Shown one piece after another: positions 9,510 to 18,808 of a stretch of DNA of 55,110 bases. The notes under the pieces are model-generated. The model searched no databases and was not told the origin of the DNA. It saw nothing but the letters and a program-made list of their open reading frames with translations. The number at the start of each line of letters is the position of its first letter. Position 1 is the stretch's first letter. The translations under genes and the position numbers were made by a program. The DNA comes from Clostridiales bacterium (GTDB lineage: Bacteria > Bacillota > Clostridia > Clostridiales > Clostridiaceae), in NCBI GenBank assembly GCA_012519845.1, contig JAAYPK010000077.1, positions 1-55,110 of the forward strand. The letters are read 5' to 3'.

Positions 9510-9920
9510 ATGGATTTTGAAAATGAAGTAGAACAAAAGGTTGGTACTGGGATAAAGGTTATATCAATTCTTTATTTCATAGGTAATGGGATAGGATTAA
9601 TTGGTACACTTATTTCTTTAATGACCTTAGATACTATCAATAGTGAATTAAAAAAACTAGGACAATCGCAATTAACAGTAGGAAGTCTAATTTTTTCATT
9701 TTTATTTGGAATAATAATGATTTTAGGTTGTGCCTTAGTTTTAGCCAAGAAAAAAATAGGAGTAATTATATTTGTAGTTGCTGTAGTTGCTAATTTAATT
9801 TATGCTCTTATTTATAGCAGTTCAAATATTTTATTAACATTAGTTTCTAATTTAATAATTCCAGCATTATATTTATTCTTTATTTTTAAACAAAAAGAAT
9901 TATATTTTGGCGAAAAGTAA
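9510..9920 (+). CDS. Small four-helix membrane protein, unknown function
   Basis: A 136-residue protein with about four hydrophobic helices (near 15-38, 57-80, 87-107 and 109-128) and a short charged N-terminus. No enzyme motif is visible. The same pattern recurs in the next gene: a first helix after K-V-I/II-S, a charged middle loop, a KK-x-G turn before helix three, and a final helix ending in IIP...Y followed by a K/R-Q-K/E-E tail. The two therefore look like tandem paralogues. AUG at 9510 has a GGAGGG upstream, and a strong terminator follows the stop. Function not recognised. Confidence 0.75.
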   Translation: MDFENEVEQKVGTGIKVISILYFIGNGIGLIGTLISLMTLDTINSELKKLGQSQLTVGSLIFSFLFGIIMILGCALVLAKKKIGVIIFVVAVVANLIYALIYSSSNILLTLVSNLIIPALYLFFIFKQKELYFGEK

Positions 9921-9933
9921 AATGAATTTTAAG

Positions 9934-9960
9934 AAGATCCTTGTAAGGATCTTTTTTTTT
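9934..9960 (+). terminator. Rho-independent terminator
   Basis: AAGATCCTT at 9934-9942 pairs with AAGGATCTT at 9945-9953 and runs into nine T residues. Confidence 0.92.
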
Positions 9961-10027
9961 GAAATAAAATTGCCTCAATTTGCATATAATATATAAATAT
10001 AAAATATATGTACAATTGGAGGTCAAA

Positions 10028-10411
10028 ATGGATAAGAAACTAAATGTCTTTACAAAAATAATTTCAGTTTATTATATTATTTATTCATTATCTTTATTAA
10101 TTTCTCTAATATCAATTCAATTAGGTTTTGATAAAGTTAAAGGGTTAATAAATATGATTGGAAAAGGGAAGCTTAATACCTTTGCAGATATAGCTATAGT
10201 ATACATAATTTCAATAGTAATGTTAGTATCTGTTATATTAATTCTACTTAATAAAAAATCTGGTATATTATTATTTATTATAGCTGCATTAATGAGTATA
10301 TGGAATAGTTATGAGGGTACCGCGAATTTTCTATCAATAACTATATTAGATATTATCATTCCATTTATTTATGTATATATACTGCTAAGACAAGAAGAGG
10401 TTTTTTTATAA
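10028..10411 (+). CDS. Small four-helix membrane protein, paralogue of the preceding gene
   Basis: A 127-residue membrane protein when started at ATG 10028, which has GGAGGT four bases upstream. The longer frame from 9980 has no ribosome binding site and adds only a short tail, so it is rejected. About four hydrophobic helices are present, with LLNKKSG before helix three and IIPFIYVYILLRQEE at the end. These match the layout of the 9510-9920 protein. The sequence identity is low, so this is an old duplication. Function unknown. A separate promoter and the valS T-box begin just after its stop. Confidence 0.72.
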   Translation: MDKKLNVFTKIISVYYIIYSLSLLISLISIQLGFDKVKGLINMIGKGKLNTFADIAIVYIISIVMLVSVILILLNKKSGILLFIIAALMSIWNSYEGTANFLSITILDIIIPFIYVYILLRQEEVFL

Positions 10412-10416
10412 AGGAT

Positions 10417-10445
10417 TTGACAAAGAATACTTAATGCTTTATCAT
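10417..10445 (+). promoter_or_regulatory. Promoter of the valS T-box transcript
   Basis: TTGACA at 10417-10422, exactly 17 bases, then TATCAT at 10440-10445. It lies immediately upstream of the T-box leader. Confidence 0.8.
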
Positions 10446-10451
10446 AAAATA

Positions 10452-10690
10452 AATTAATATTTTATTGCTATGATAAAGAGGAGTAAAAGCCAAAAGTATT
10501 AAAGAGAGAGGTAGCTTGGTGGAATACCTTATATAATTGGTTTTGAAGGTAGCTTTTGAGCTTCTTTAGTGAAATAATAGTAACTAAAGACGGCGTTATG
10601 TCGTTAACAAATAAGTGTCTAAAATAATAATTATTTTAGAAATTAAGGTGGTACCGCGAGTCTTCGTCCTTTTTGGATTAAGGCTTTTTT
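10452..10690 (+). ncRNA. T-box leader (tRNA-Val responsive) of valS
   Basis: T-box riboswitch that senses uncharged tRNA and permits read-through into valS. Stem I contains the usual distal GGTAGCTTGGTGGAATACC element at 10511-10528. On its 3' side, GAAG is followed by GTA at 10549-10551, the presumed valine specifier codon, next to GCTTTT, which pairs with AAAAGC on the 5' side. The conserved T-box core AAGGTGGTACCGCG is at 10645-10658. The terminator hairpin, about 10659-10686 (AGTCTT with AAGGCT, enclosing TCC/GGA), ends in a run of T. The valine specifier agrees with the gene downstream. Confidence 0.93.
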
Positions 10691-10717
10691 TATTATTTGA
10701 ATAAACGGAGGGTAAAC

Positions 10718-13360
10718 ATGTTAGAAAATAAAGAGTTAAAAACAACATATGATCCTAAAGAATTTGAAGATAGGATTTATAAGAATTGGGAAGAAAAAAA
10801 GTATTTTACACCGGTAATTGATAAAAGTAAAAAACCATATTCTATTGTAATGCCACCACCAAATATAACTGGTAAGCTTCATTTAGGGCACGCTTTAGAT
10901 AATACACTTCAAGATATGCTAATTAGATTTAAAAGAATGCAAGGTTATTGTACTTTATGGGTGCCAGGTGAGGATCATGCTTCCATTGCTACAGAAGTAA
11001 AAGTGGCAAATGAATTAGCTAAAAAAGGTTTAGATAAAAAAGAAATGGGTAGAGAAGCTTTTTTAGAAAAGGTATGGGAATGGTCTGATGAATATAGAGA
11101 AAGAATAAGAACCCAGCTTAAAAAAGTTGGAGTTTCTGCTGATTTTACAAGAGAAGCATTCACTATGGATGAACATTTAGACAAAGCAGTTAAACATGTT
11201 TTTGTTAAATTATATAATGAAGGATTAATATATCAAGGTAATAGAATTACTAATTGGTGTACTAAGTGCCAAACTGCATTATCAGATGCAGAAATAGAAT
11301 ATGAAGAACAAGAAGGTTTCTTTTGGCATATAAATTATCCTTTAGCTGATGGAAGTGGAAGCCTTGAAATAGCAACTACAAGACCGGAAACTTTATTAGG
11401 AGATACAGCAGTAGCAGTAAATCCAAAGGATGAAAGATTTAAAGATTTAGTTGGTAAAAATTTAATCTTACCTCTTTGTAATAGAGAAATACCAATAATA
11501 GCGGACGACTATGTTGATATGGAATTTGGAACAGGAGCTGTTAAAATAACGCCTGCCCACGATCCTAATGATTACGCTGTTGGTAAAAGACATAACTTAA
11601 GAGAGATAAGAGTTATGGATGATAAAGGTGTAATAAATGAATTTGGTGGAAAATACCAAGGAATGGATAGATATGAAGCTAGAAAAGCTATTGTTAAAGA
11701 TTTAGAAGAACAAGGCCTTTTAGTTAAGATTAAACCTCATACACATAATGTTGGAACTCATGACAGGTGTGGAACAACTGTTGAGCCAATAATATCTAAA
11801 CAATGGTATGTTAAAATGGAAGAATTAGCTAAGCCGGCTATTGAAATAGTTAGAAATAAGAAAACAAAGTTTGTGCCTGAAAGATTTGAAAAAACTTATT
11901 ATAACTGGATGGAAAATATACAAGACTGGTGTATTTCAAGACAGTTATGGTGGGGACACAGAATTCCAGTTTGGTACTGCAAGGATTGTGGTGAAATAAT
12001 AGTAAGTGAAGAAACACCTTGTAAATGTACAAAATGTTCTTCAACTAACTTAGAACAAGATAAAGATGTATTAGATACTTGGTTCTCATCAGCACTATGG
12101 CCATTCTCTACTTTAGGTTGGCCAGAAAAAACAGATGACTTAGAGTATTTTTATCCAACAAATGTATTAGTTACAGGATATGATATTATATTCTTCTGGG
12201 TAGCTAGAATGATATTCTCAGGACTTCATAATATGAATGAAACACCATTTGACACTGTTTTAATTCATGGAATAATTAGAGATTCAGAAGGAAGGAAAAT
12301 GAGTAAATCCTTAGGAAATGGTGTAGACCCATTAGAAGTAATAGATGAGTATGGTGCTGATGCATTAAGATTTATGTTAATTACAGGTAATGCCCCTGGT
12401 AATGATATAAGATATTATCCTGAAAAAGTTGAATCAGCAAGAAATTTCGCAAACAAAATATGGAATGCTTCAAGATTTGTTATGATGAACTTAGATAAGG
12501 ATATAATGAACAAATATAAGGGTTGCACTGAATATTCCTTAGCTGATAAGTATATTTTATCAAAAGTTAATTCATTAGTTAAAGAAGTAACTGATAATTT
12601 TGATAAATATGAACTTGGAATTGCAGTTCAAAAGGTATATGATTTCATGTGGACTGAATTCTGTGATTGGTATATAGAACTTGTAAAACCAGTACTATAT
12701 GGTGATAATGAAAAGGAAAAAGGAATAGTTTACAATGTCCTTTATAATGTATTAACAAAAGGATTAAAATTATTACATCCAGTAATGCCATTTATTACAG
12801 AAGAAATATATACTCATTTAACTGATAAAGATACAATTGTTAATGCAGAATGGCCATTATTTAAAGATGAATTATATAATGAAAAAGCAGAGCTTGATAT
12901 GGGATATGTTATTGAAGGAATAAAAGCTTTAAGAAATGTAAGAGCTGAAATGAATGTTCCACCATCAAGAAAAGCAAAGGTAATATGTTATATAGGAGAA
13001 GAAGCTAAGGAAGCTTTTAAAGCAGGAGTTACTTATATTGAGAAGTTAGCTTCAGCTTCTGAAGTAACATTTATTGAAGATAAAAAGGAAGTTCCAGAAA
13101 ATGCTGTTTCAATTGTTGTTAAGGGTGGAGAATTATTTATGCCACTTTTAGATTTAGTAGATAAAGATAAAGAACTTGAAAGACTAAATAAAGAAGTTAA
13201 AAAATTAGAATCTGAAATAGATAGAATTGATAAAAAACTTAATAATAGTGGCTTTGTGGCAAAAGCACCTGCTACAGTTGTTGAGGGAGAAAAAGAGAAA
13301 AGAATCAAATATGTGGAAATGTTAGAGGCTGTAAAAAGCAGAATAGAAGCATTAAACTAA
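10718..13360 (+). CDS. valS: Valyl-tRNA synthetase
   Basis: Class I aminoacyl-tRNA synthetase that charges tRNA-Val and edits mischarged threonine. The HIGH-type motif is [13 protein letters not shown] near residue 50 and the KMSKS motif is [11 protein letters not shown] near residue 520. Editing-domain sequence such as [13 protein letters not shown] is present. A CKDCGEI...CKCTKC cluster is inserted near the catalytic domain. The last 65 residues are a charged coiled coil typical of ValRS. The start is ATG 10718 with CGGAGGG upstream (880 residues); a frame extension to TTG 10697 runs through the ribosome binding site and is rejected. It is controlled by the T-box leader just upstream. Confidence 0.98.
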   Translation: MLENKELKTTYDPKEFEDRIYKNWEEKKYFTPVIDKSKKPYSIVMPPPNITGKLHLGHALDNTLQDMLIRFKRMQGYCTLWVPGEDHASIATEVKVANELAKKGLDKKEMGREAFLEKVWEWSDEYRERIRTQLKKVGVSADFTREAFTMDEHLDKAVKHVFVKLYNEGLIYQGNRITNWCTKCQTALSDAEIEYEEQEGFFWHINYPLADGSGSLEIATTRPETLLGDTAVAVNPKDERFKDLVGKNLILPLCNREIPIIADDYVDMEFGTGAVKITPAHDPNDYAVGKRHNLREIRVMDDKGVINEFGGKYQGMDRYEARKAIVKDLEEQGLLVKIKPHTHNVGTHDRCGTTVEPIISKQWYVKMEELAKPAIEIVRNKKTKFVPERFEKTYYNWMENIQDWCISRQLWWGHRIPVWYCKDCGEIIVSEETPCKCTKCSSTNLEQDKDVLDTWFSSALWPFSTLGWPEKTDDLEYFYPTNVLVTGYDIIFFWVARMIFSGLHNMNETPFDTVLIHGIIRDSEGRKMSKSLGNGVDPLEVIDEYGADALRFMLITGNAPGNDIRYYPEKVESARNFANKIWNASRFVMMNLDKDIMNKYKGCTEYSLADKYILSKVNSLVKEVTDNFDKYELGIAVQKVYDFMWTEFCDWYIELVKPVLYGDNEKEKGIVYNVLYNVLTKGLKLLHPVMPFITEEIYTHLTDKDTIVNAEWPLFKDELYNEKAELDMGYVIEGIKALRNVRAEMNVPPSRKAKVICYIGEEAKEAFKAGVTYIEKLASASEVTFIEDKKEVPENAVSIVVKGGELFMPLLDLVDKDKELERLNKEVKKLESEIDRIDKKLNNSGFVAKAPATVVEGEKEKRIKYVEMLEAVKSRIEALN

Positions 13361-13370
13361 TTTAAAAGAA

Positions 13371-13404
13371 AGTTGATATAATATTTCATTATATCAACTT
13401 TTTT
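13371..13404 (+). terminator. Rho-independent terminator after valS
   Basis: AGTTGATATA at 13371-13380 pairs with TATATCAACT at 13390-13399, followed by six T. Confidence 0.9.
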
Positions 13405-13488
13405 ATGCCAAAAAAGTTAAATGTATGTTAAAAATATGTATTAAATTTAAATTAGAGTTATAATTATACAATAAAAGGAGTGAAGTTA

Positions 13489-14127
13489 ATGGATATAATT
13501 AGTAGTGCTATTGATATATTTTTACATTTAGATGTACATTTAGGAAGTATAATTTCTGATTATGGAGTAGCAACATATATTTTATTATTTATTATTATTT
13601 TTTGTGAAACTGGTTTAGTTTTTACACCTTTTTTACCTGGAGATTCATTAATATTTGCAGCAGCATCTTTTGCAGCATTAGGATCATTAAAAATATTTAT
13701 TCTAATTCCAGTAGTATATTTAGCAGCAATTTTAGGAGATGCATCAAATTATTCTATTGGAAGATTTATTGGGCCTAAATTAATAAAAAAAGGTAAATTG
13801 ATTAAGCAGGAGCATATAGATAAAACAAATAAATTTTATGAAAAGTATGGCGGAAAAACAATTGTAATTGCAAGATTTGTGCCTATAGTTAGAACTTTTG
13901 CACCTTTTGTAGCTGGAATAGGAGAAATGACTTATAGAAAGTTCTTTTCATACAACATTATTGGAGCTACACTTTGGGTATCAATTGTATCTTTAGCAGG
14001 CTTTTTCTTTTCTAATATTCCAATAGTTAAGAATAATTTCAGTATTGTAGTAATGGCTATTATTTTATTATCATTATTGCCGGCAGTTATTGAATTATTA
14101 AAGCAAAAAAAAGATATGGCTAAATAA
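13489..14127 (+). CDS. DedA family membrane protein
   Basis: Polytopic membrane protein of the DedA/SNARE-associated family, 212 residues. Recent work on DedA proteins points to undecaprenyl-phosphate or phospholipid transport, and the exact substrate here is unknown. Family marks are FCETGLVFTPFLPGDSLIF, then YSIGRFIG, and IARFVPIVRTFAPFVAG, with the two conserved Arg residues thought to be functional. GDASNY matches the re-entrant region. The start ATG 13489 is eight bases after AAAGGAG; the in-frame GTG at 13480 overlaps that site and is rejected. It stands alone between two terminators. Confidence 0.93.
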   Translation: MDIISSAIDIFLHLDVHLGSIISDYGVATYILLFIIIFCETGLVFTPFLPGDSLIFAAASFAALGSLKIFILIPVVYLAAILGDASNYSIGRFIGPKLIKKGKLIKQEHIDKTNKFYEKYGGKTIVIARFVPIVRTFAPFVAGIGEMTYRKFFSYNIIGATLWVSIVSLAGFFFSNIPIVKNNFSIVVMAIILLSLLPAVIELLKQKKDMAK

Positions 14128-14139
14128 GAATTTTGTAGA

Positions 14140-14191
14140 AGCTACGCTATATGGGATGAAAAATACCATATATGCATAGCTCTTATTTTTT
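14140..14191 (+). terminator. Terminator after the DedA gene
   Basis: AGCTACGCTATATGG and CCATATATGCATAGCT form a long stem with a single mismatch and bulge (about 14140-14155 with 14165-14181). It is followed by CTTATTTTTTATC. Confidence 0.8.
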
Positions 14192-14232
14192 ATCTTAAAT
14201 TAAGTAAGAAAAAAGATAAGATTACTTTGTTC

Positions 14233-14261
14233 TTGAAAAATAATACTATTAAAAATATAAT
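14233..14261 (+). promoter_or_regulatory. Vegetative promoter of folC
   Basis: TTGAAA at 14233-14238, 17 bases, then TATAAT at 14256-14261. It leaves a leader of about 40 bases before the folC start. Confidence 0.75.
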
Positions 14262-14308
14262 TAAGGTTGAAATTGAATAATATTCATAAGTAAGATAGGA
14301 TGATATAA

Positions 14309-15613
14309 ATGACATATAATGAAGCAATGGATTATATACATGAGGTGGGTAATTTTGGATCAAATTATGGACTTGAGAGAACCTATAGATTACTTGAAGT
14401 TTTAGGAAATCCTCAAAAGGATTTAAAATTAATACATATTGCAGGGACAAATGGTAAAGGTTCAACAACAGCAATAATTACAGAATTATTAATAGAAAAA
14501 GGTTATAAAGTAGGAATGTATACTTCTCCTTATATTGAAGAATTTGAAGAAAGAATACAAATAAACGGGAATAATATCCCACAAAAAGTTCTTGGTGAAT
14601 TAATGGATGATGTAAAAAAAGCTGTGGATATTGTAATAAGTGAAGGGATGAATCATCCAACGGAATTTGAAATTATAACCTGTTTAATGTTTCTATATTT
14701 TAAAAAAGAAAAAATAGATTATGGTGTTATTGAAGTAGGCCTTGGAGGTAGATTAGACTCAACCAATGTTATAACTCCAATAATAAGTGTTATTACATCT
14801 ATAAGTTTTGATCATACAAATCTTTTAGGGAATACTTTGCAAGAAATAGCAAATGAGAAAGCTGGAATAATTAAAAATAATGTGCCTGTAGTTATTTATC
14901 CTCAAGAAAATGAGGCTTTTAAGGTACTTTCTAATAAAGCTAAAGAATGTAATTCAAAGCTCACTATAGTTGATTTTGAAAAAGGTGAGTTTATTGAATT
15001 AGTAGATAAGGACAAAATATATCAAAGAATTAAGGTTAATTTTAATAAGGAAGAATTTACGGTAGATTTACCTTTACTTGGTGAGCATCAAATAAAAAAT
15101 CTTCTTGTAGCTTTAGAAACCTATAAACAAATTAGTGAAATAGAAGGGTTTGAAATAACTTCTGAGGAAATCAAGGAAGGTATTTTGAAAGTAAAATGGA
15201 TAGGCAGATTAGAAATATTAAAAAGAAATCCTTTTATTGTAATTGATGGTGCACATAATATTCAGGGTATTACTTCACTTAATAATAATATTAATAAATA
15301 TTTCAAATATAAAAATCTTTATTTAGTATTAGGTATTTTAGCAGATAAAGAAGTAGAAAAAATGGTTGAAGTAATAGTGAAAAATGCTAAAAAGGTTTAT
15401 GCTCTTACACCTCATAATGATAGAGCAGAAAGCTCAGAGGAATTAAGAAAAATTATATTAAAATACAATAATAATTGCCTGGCTTATAGTGATTATAATG
15501 AAGCACTTAAGTCAGTAATTAATGAAGCTGATAAAGAGGACCTTATTTTAATAAGTGGTTCCTTGTATATGATTGGCGATGTAAGAAAGATTTTAAAAGG
15601 AAGTATAAAATGA
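14309..15613 (+). CDS. folC: Folylpolyglutamate synthase / dihydrofolate synthase family
   Basis: Mur-ligase-like ATP enzyme that adds glutamate to folates, and possibly also forms dihydrofolate from dihydropteroate. The P-loop is HIAGTNGKGSTTA at about residues 46-58. YTSPYIEEFEERIQING is the family's folate/ATP site segment, and GLGGRLDSTN matches the central Mur-ligase region. IDGAHNIQG is the conserved C-terminal domain motif. Its 434 residues are normal. The stop overlaps the next start by four bases (ATGA at 15610), so the downstream FliB-like gene is translationally coupled. Whether it has both enzyme activities cannot be judged from sequence. Confidence 0.96.
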   Translation: MTYNEAMDYIHEVGNFGSNYGLERTYRLLEVLGNPQKDLKLIHIAGTNGKGSTTAIITELLIEKGYKVGMYTSPYIEEFEERIQINGNNIPQKVLGELMDDVKKAVDIVISEGMNHPTEFEIITCLMFLYFKKEKIDYGVIEVGLGGRLDSTNVITPIISVITSISFDHTNLLGNTLQEIANEKAGIIKNNVPVVIYPQENEAFKVLSNKAKECNSKLTIVDFEKGEFIELVDKDKIYQRIKVNFNKEEFTVDLPLLGEHQIKNLLVALETYKQISEIEGFEITSEEIKEGILKVKWIGRLEILKRNPFIVIDGAHNIQGITSLNNNINKYFKYKNLYLVLGILADKEVEKMVEVIVKNAKKVYALTPHNDRAESSEELRKIILKYNNNCLAYSDYNEALKSVINEADKEDLILISGSLYMIGDVRKILKGSIK

Positions 15614-16830
15614 TTAAGAATGTTAAAAAAATGAACCCTTTATATCTTGAAGAATTTAAGTGTATAGGAGGGAGCTGTAAGGATAGTTGCTGTATTGGCT
15701 GGGATATTGATATAGATAAGATTACCTTTAAGCAGTATTATAAAGTAGATAATAAAGAAATGAAGAGATTATTTCAAAAAAATCTTTATATTAATGAAAG
15801 CTGTGAAACTAGTAAAATAGATTATGGAAGAGTTAAGTTAAATAAGGATAAAAGGTGTGCATTTTTAGATGATAAAAATTTATGTATGATTCATTCTAAT
15901 TTAGGAGAAGAATATCTTTCAAATGTTTGTACATCCTTTCCAAGGATAACTAATATAATAGATGGAATATACGAAACTTCATTAGATGTGGCATGTCCTG
16001 AGGCAGCAAGAATTATTTTACTTAAAGAAGAAGGTATAAAGACTAAGGAAAGTATAGGGGATTTAGGTAAACATATAGTTTCTAGTGAAGTAAGTACAAA
16101 TGCTTCGGAATTCAAAAATTCTCCAATTAAATATTATAAAGAAATTAGAAATATAAGTATTAATATATTACAAAATAGAAAAATTAAATTAAGTAGTAGA
16201 ATTTATATTTTAGGAAGTTTTCTTTACAATTTAGAGGAAGAGTTTAATATTAGCATGAATAATGGATTAAAATATATTCAAAATTTCAACATAAATGAAG
16301 TAAAAGATTTTGATGACAGTAATTTATTAAGATACATCATTCAAATGGATTTTTTTCAAAAGATGCTGGGCTTCTTAGATGTGTTTAAAGAAGTAGATAG
16401 TACTACTTTTAGAGAATATACAAGTGAACTTATAAATGGGTTTAAAATTAATGAAGAAACAGATATAAGTAAAAATTCGAATTTTTACATTAAGGCTTTT
16501 GAAAAATATAATGAAGATTATTTATATAAATTCAGCTATATTTTTGAAAATTATTTAGTTAATTTTATTTATAATAATATGTTTCCTTTTTCTGAAACAG
16601 AGTCAATGTTTGATGGATATATTATGCTTTTAGCAAGATATTCTTTTATAAGGTTTTATTTAGTAGGAAGATATACTAATAACAATAGGGAATCAAAAGA
16701 ATCTATTGTGGATTTTATACAAAGTTTTTCAAAAACTGTAGAACATCATAAAACTTATTTATTTGATTCCTTAGGTTATATTAAAGAAAATGAATTCGAT
16801 AATATGGAATTTGCAAAATTACTTTTATAG
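15610..16830 (+). CDS. FliB-like (lysine-N-methylase family) Cys-rich protein
   Basis: A 406-residue protein whose first 140 residues carry many cysteines: FKCIGGSCKDSCCIGWDIDI, then RCAFLDDKNLCMIH, SNVCTSFPR and VACPEAAR. This is the pattern of the flagellin lysine-N-methylase (FliB) family and of other putative Fe-S or zinc proteins related to YkgJ. The remainder is a helical domain without recognised motif. In Salmonella FliB methylates flagellin lysines. There are no flagellar genes in this window and the gene is coupled to folC, so the substrate here is open. The ATG at 15610 overlaps the folC stop. Confidence 0.8.
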   Translation: MIKNVKKMNPLYLEEFKCIGGSCKDSCCIGWDIDIDKITFKQYYKVDNKEMKRLFQKNLYINESCETSKIDYGRVKLNKDKRCAFLDDKNLCMIHSNLGEEYLSNVCTSFPRITNIIDGIYETSLDVACPEAARIILLKEEGIKTKESIGDLGKHIVSSEVSTNASEFKNSPIKYYKEIRNISINILQNRKIKLSSRIYILGSFLYNLEEEFNISMNNGLKYIQNFNINEVKDFDDSNLLRYIIQMDFFQKMLGFLDVFKEVDSTTFREYTSELINGFKINEETDISKNSNFYIKAFEKYNEDYLYKFSYIFENYLVNFIYNNMFPFSETESMFDGYIMLLARYSFIRFYLVGRYTNNNRESKESIVDFIQSFSKTVEHHKTYLFDSLGYIKENEFDNMEFAKLLL

Positions 16831-16888
16831 TGGATATTAACTAGACAGAATGAAAAACAAAAGGATTTGTTAATAAATAAATTTTGTT

Positions 16889-16916
16889 AAACTTGGCTTA
16901 TGCCAAGTTTATTTCT
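16889..16916 (+). terminator. Terminator after the folC-fliB-like operon
   Basis: AAACTTGGC at 16889-16897 and GCCAAGTTT at 16902-16910 form a perfect nine-base stem with a four-base loop, then TATTTCTTATTTT. It may work in both directions, since a minus-strand gene ends just downstream. Confidence 0.85.
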
Positions 16917-16971
16917 TATTTTCCTGCACTCTTAGATCTTATTTATTTTTAATTTTAAATTTCCTTCATAA

Positions 16972-17142
16972 TTAATTAAGATCAGATAATAACTGCAGAG
17001 TATTTTGTAGAGATTTCATTACATTTTCAACCATTGCTTTATCTTTTTCTGGTGCTAATGCATGAGCTTCAGTAATACAGGCTTCAACTGAGGATAGTTT
17101 TGTTTTAGTCTCATTTACATAAGTTTTATAATCTTTTTCCAT
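16972..17142 (-). CDS. 56-residue hydrophilic protein, probably forespore expressed
   Basis: A short ORF of 56 residues, beginning MEKDYKTYVNETKTKL and ending LLSDLN. It is strongly amphipathic and helical, with one Cys, no membrane segment and no recognised family. The start ATG (17142) is preceded by AAGGA about 13 bases upstream; a TTG one codon earlier is also possible. The main support is a close match to a sigma-G promoter, GAATA, 18 bases, CATACTA, at 17170-17199 just upstream on the same strand. This fits a small spore protein. It fills most of the otherwise empty 410-base gap between 16830 and 17240. Codon use (AAA, GAA, TTA) resembles its neighbours. Confidence 0.65.
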   Translation of the reverse strand: MEKDYKTYVNETKTKLSSVEACITEAHALAPEKDKAMVENVMKSLQNTLQLLSDLN

Positions 17143-17169
17143 CAAAGTGTATCAGTCCTTTCTTACAAT

Positions 17170-17199
17170 TAGTATGAGTTAAGAAAATAAATAATATTC
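17170..17199 (-). promoter_or_regulatory. Sigma-G/F-type promoter of the 56-residue gene
   Basis: On the minus strand, GAATA (17199-17195) is followed by 18 bases and CATACTA (17176-17170). The Bacillus sigma-G consensus is (T)GNATA, 17-18 bases, CATNNTA, so both elements match. The start codon is 28 bases further downstream. Confidence 0.6.
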
Positions 17200-17239
17200 T
17201 AAGGATATATGTGTAATATAATTAATAAGAGGTGATTTT

Positions 17240-18736
17240 ATGGAAGAAAAGTTAAAAGAATTAAAAGAATATATAGGAGAAATAAATAGATTAAATGAAA
17301 TATCAAATGTACTATATTGGGATATGACAACTTATATGCCTGAAGAAGGATTGGAATCAAGAGCTGATATAATTGAATATTTGTCAGGTGAAGTTTTTTC
17401 TAAAATTACTTCAAGTAAAGTAAAAGAATATTTGGATTTTTTCGGTGATAAAATGGATGATTTAGATGATGTAAATAAAGCAATGATAAAAAAACTATCT
17501 AAAGAATATAATGAAACAATGAAAATACCAAAAGATAAATATAAAGTCTTTGTATCATTATGTTCAAAATCTGAAAAAGCATGGGAAGAAGCTAAGGAAA
17601 AAGGGGATTATTACATTTTCAAACCTTATTTAGAAAAGGTTATTAAGTATAAAAAAGAATTTATAAATTATTGGGGATATAAGGGGAATAAATATAATGC
17701 TTTATTAGAGCAATATGAACCAGGTATTACTGTTGAAATATTAGATACATTATTTGGAGAACTAAAAAAAGAAATAATAAAATTATTAAATGAAATAAAA
17801 AAAAGTGATGTAACCATTGATAATAGTATGTTTAAAGGCCAATTTAATATAGAAGAACAAAAAAAATTATCAATGGAAGTTATTAAAAAAATAGGATTTG
17901 ATTTAAATAAAGGAAGACTAGATGAAAGTGTTCATCCATATACTATTGAATTTTCATCAAAGGATGTTAGAATCACTACAAATTATCATGAAGATGATAT
18001 AACATATGCACTATATAGTTCTATTCATGAAGCAGGTCATGGAATATATGAGCAAAATATTAGTGAAAAATTAAAGGATACAGGTCTTATGACAGGCGTT
18101 TCTATGGGAATTCATGAATCACAATCAAGAATGTATGAAAATATATTATGCAGAAGTTATGAATTCTTGGTTTATTTATTACCAGTAATAAATAAACATT
18201 TCCATCAATTTAATAACGTTAGAATTGAAGAATTTTATAAAGCTATAAATAAGGTAACACCATCATTAATAAGAACAGAGGCTGATGAGCTTACTTATAG
18301 CCTTCATATAATTATTAGATATGAAATTGAAAAGGCTATTTTTAATGATGAAGTTACAGTTGATGAACTACCTTATTTATGGAATAAAAAATATAAAGAG
18401 TATTTAGGTATAGAACCTAAAAATGACAAAGAAGGGATTTTGCAGGATCTACATTGGGCAGATGGATCTTTTGGATATTTCCCGAGTTATGCTTTAGGTA
18501 ATATATATGGTGCACAGATTATCCATAAATTTTTAAAGGATGATCCTAAAATTTTAGAATCATTAAAAGAAGGAGATTTTCAAAAAATAAATAAAAAATT
18601 AAAAGAAACAATACATGTTTATGGATCAGTATATGAGCCTAAGGACTTAATAAAGAAGGCTACAAATGAAGAATTAAATATTAAATATTATGTACAATAT
18701 TTAAGAAATAAGTATTCAAATATTTATTCTCTTTAG
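17240..18736 (+). CDS. M32 family metallocarboxypeptidase
   Basis: Zinc carboxypeptidase of family M32 (TaqCP/PfuCP type) that removes C-terminal amino acids in the cytoplasm. The zinc site HEAGH is at residues 263-267 in SSIHEAGHGIYEQN, preceded by DVRITTNYHEDD. The family motif HESQSRMYEN follows, and TEADELTYSLHIIIR carries the third ligand region. LQDLHWADGSFGYFPSYALG is the conserved C-terminal motif. At 498 residues it is the family length, with no signal peptide. The ATG 17240 has AAGAGGTG upstream. It stands in its own unit between the small minus-strand gene and selO. Confidence 0.96.
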   Translation: MEEKLKELKEYIGEINRLNEISNVLYWDMTTYMPEEGLESRADIIEYLSGEVFSKITSSKVKEYLDFFGDKMDDLDDVNKAMIKKLSKEYNETMKIPKDKYKVFVSLCSKSEKAWEEAKEKGDYYIFKPYLEKVIKYKKEFINYWGYKGNKYNALLEQYEPGITVEILDTLFGELKKEIIKLLNEIKKSDVTIDNSMFKGQFNIEEQKKLSMEVIKKIGFDLNKGRLDESVHPYTIEFSSKDVRITTNYHEDDITYALYSSIHEAGHGIYEQNISEKLKDTGLMTGVSMGIHESQSRMYENILCRSYEFLVYLLPVINKHFHQFNNVRIEEFYKAINKVTPSLIRTEADELTYSLHIIIRYEIEKAIFNDEVTVDELPYLWNKKYKEYLGIEPKNDKEGILQDLHWADGSFGYFPSYALGNIYGAQIIHKFLKDDPKILESLKEGDFQKINKKLKETIHVYGSVYEPKDLIKKATNEELNIKYYVQYLRNKYSNIYSL

Positions 18737-18808
18737 ACAGTGAATAATAAGTTCTTAAAAGATTAAACTAAAAAGACAGTACTTACAATAGAATGATAAG
18801 GAGGCAAT

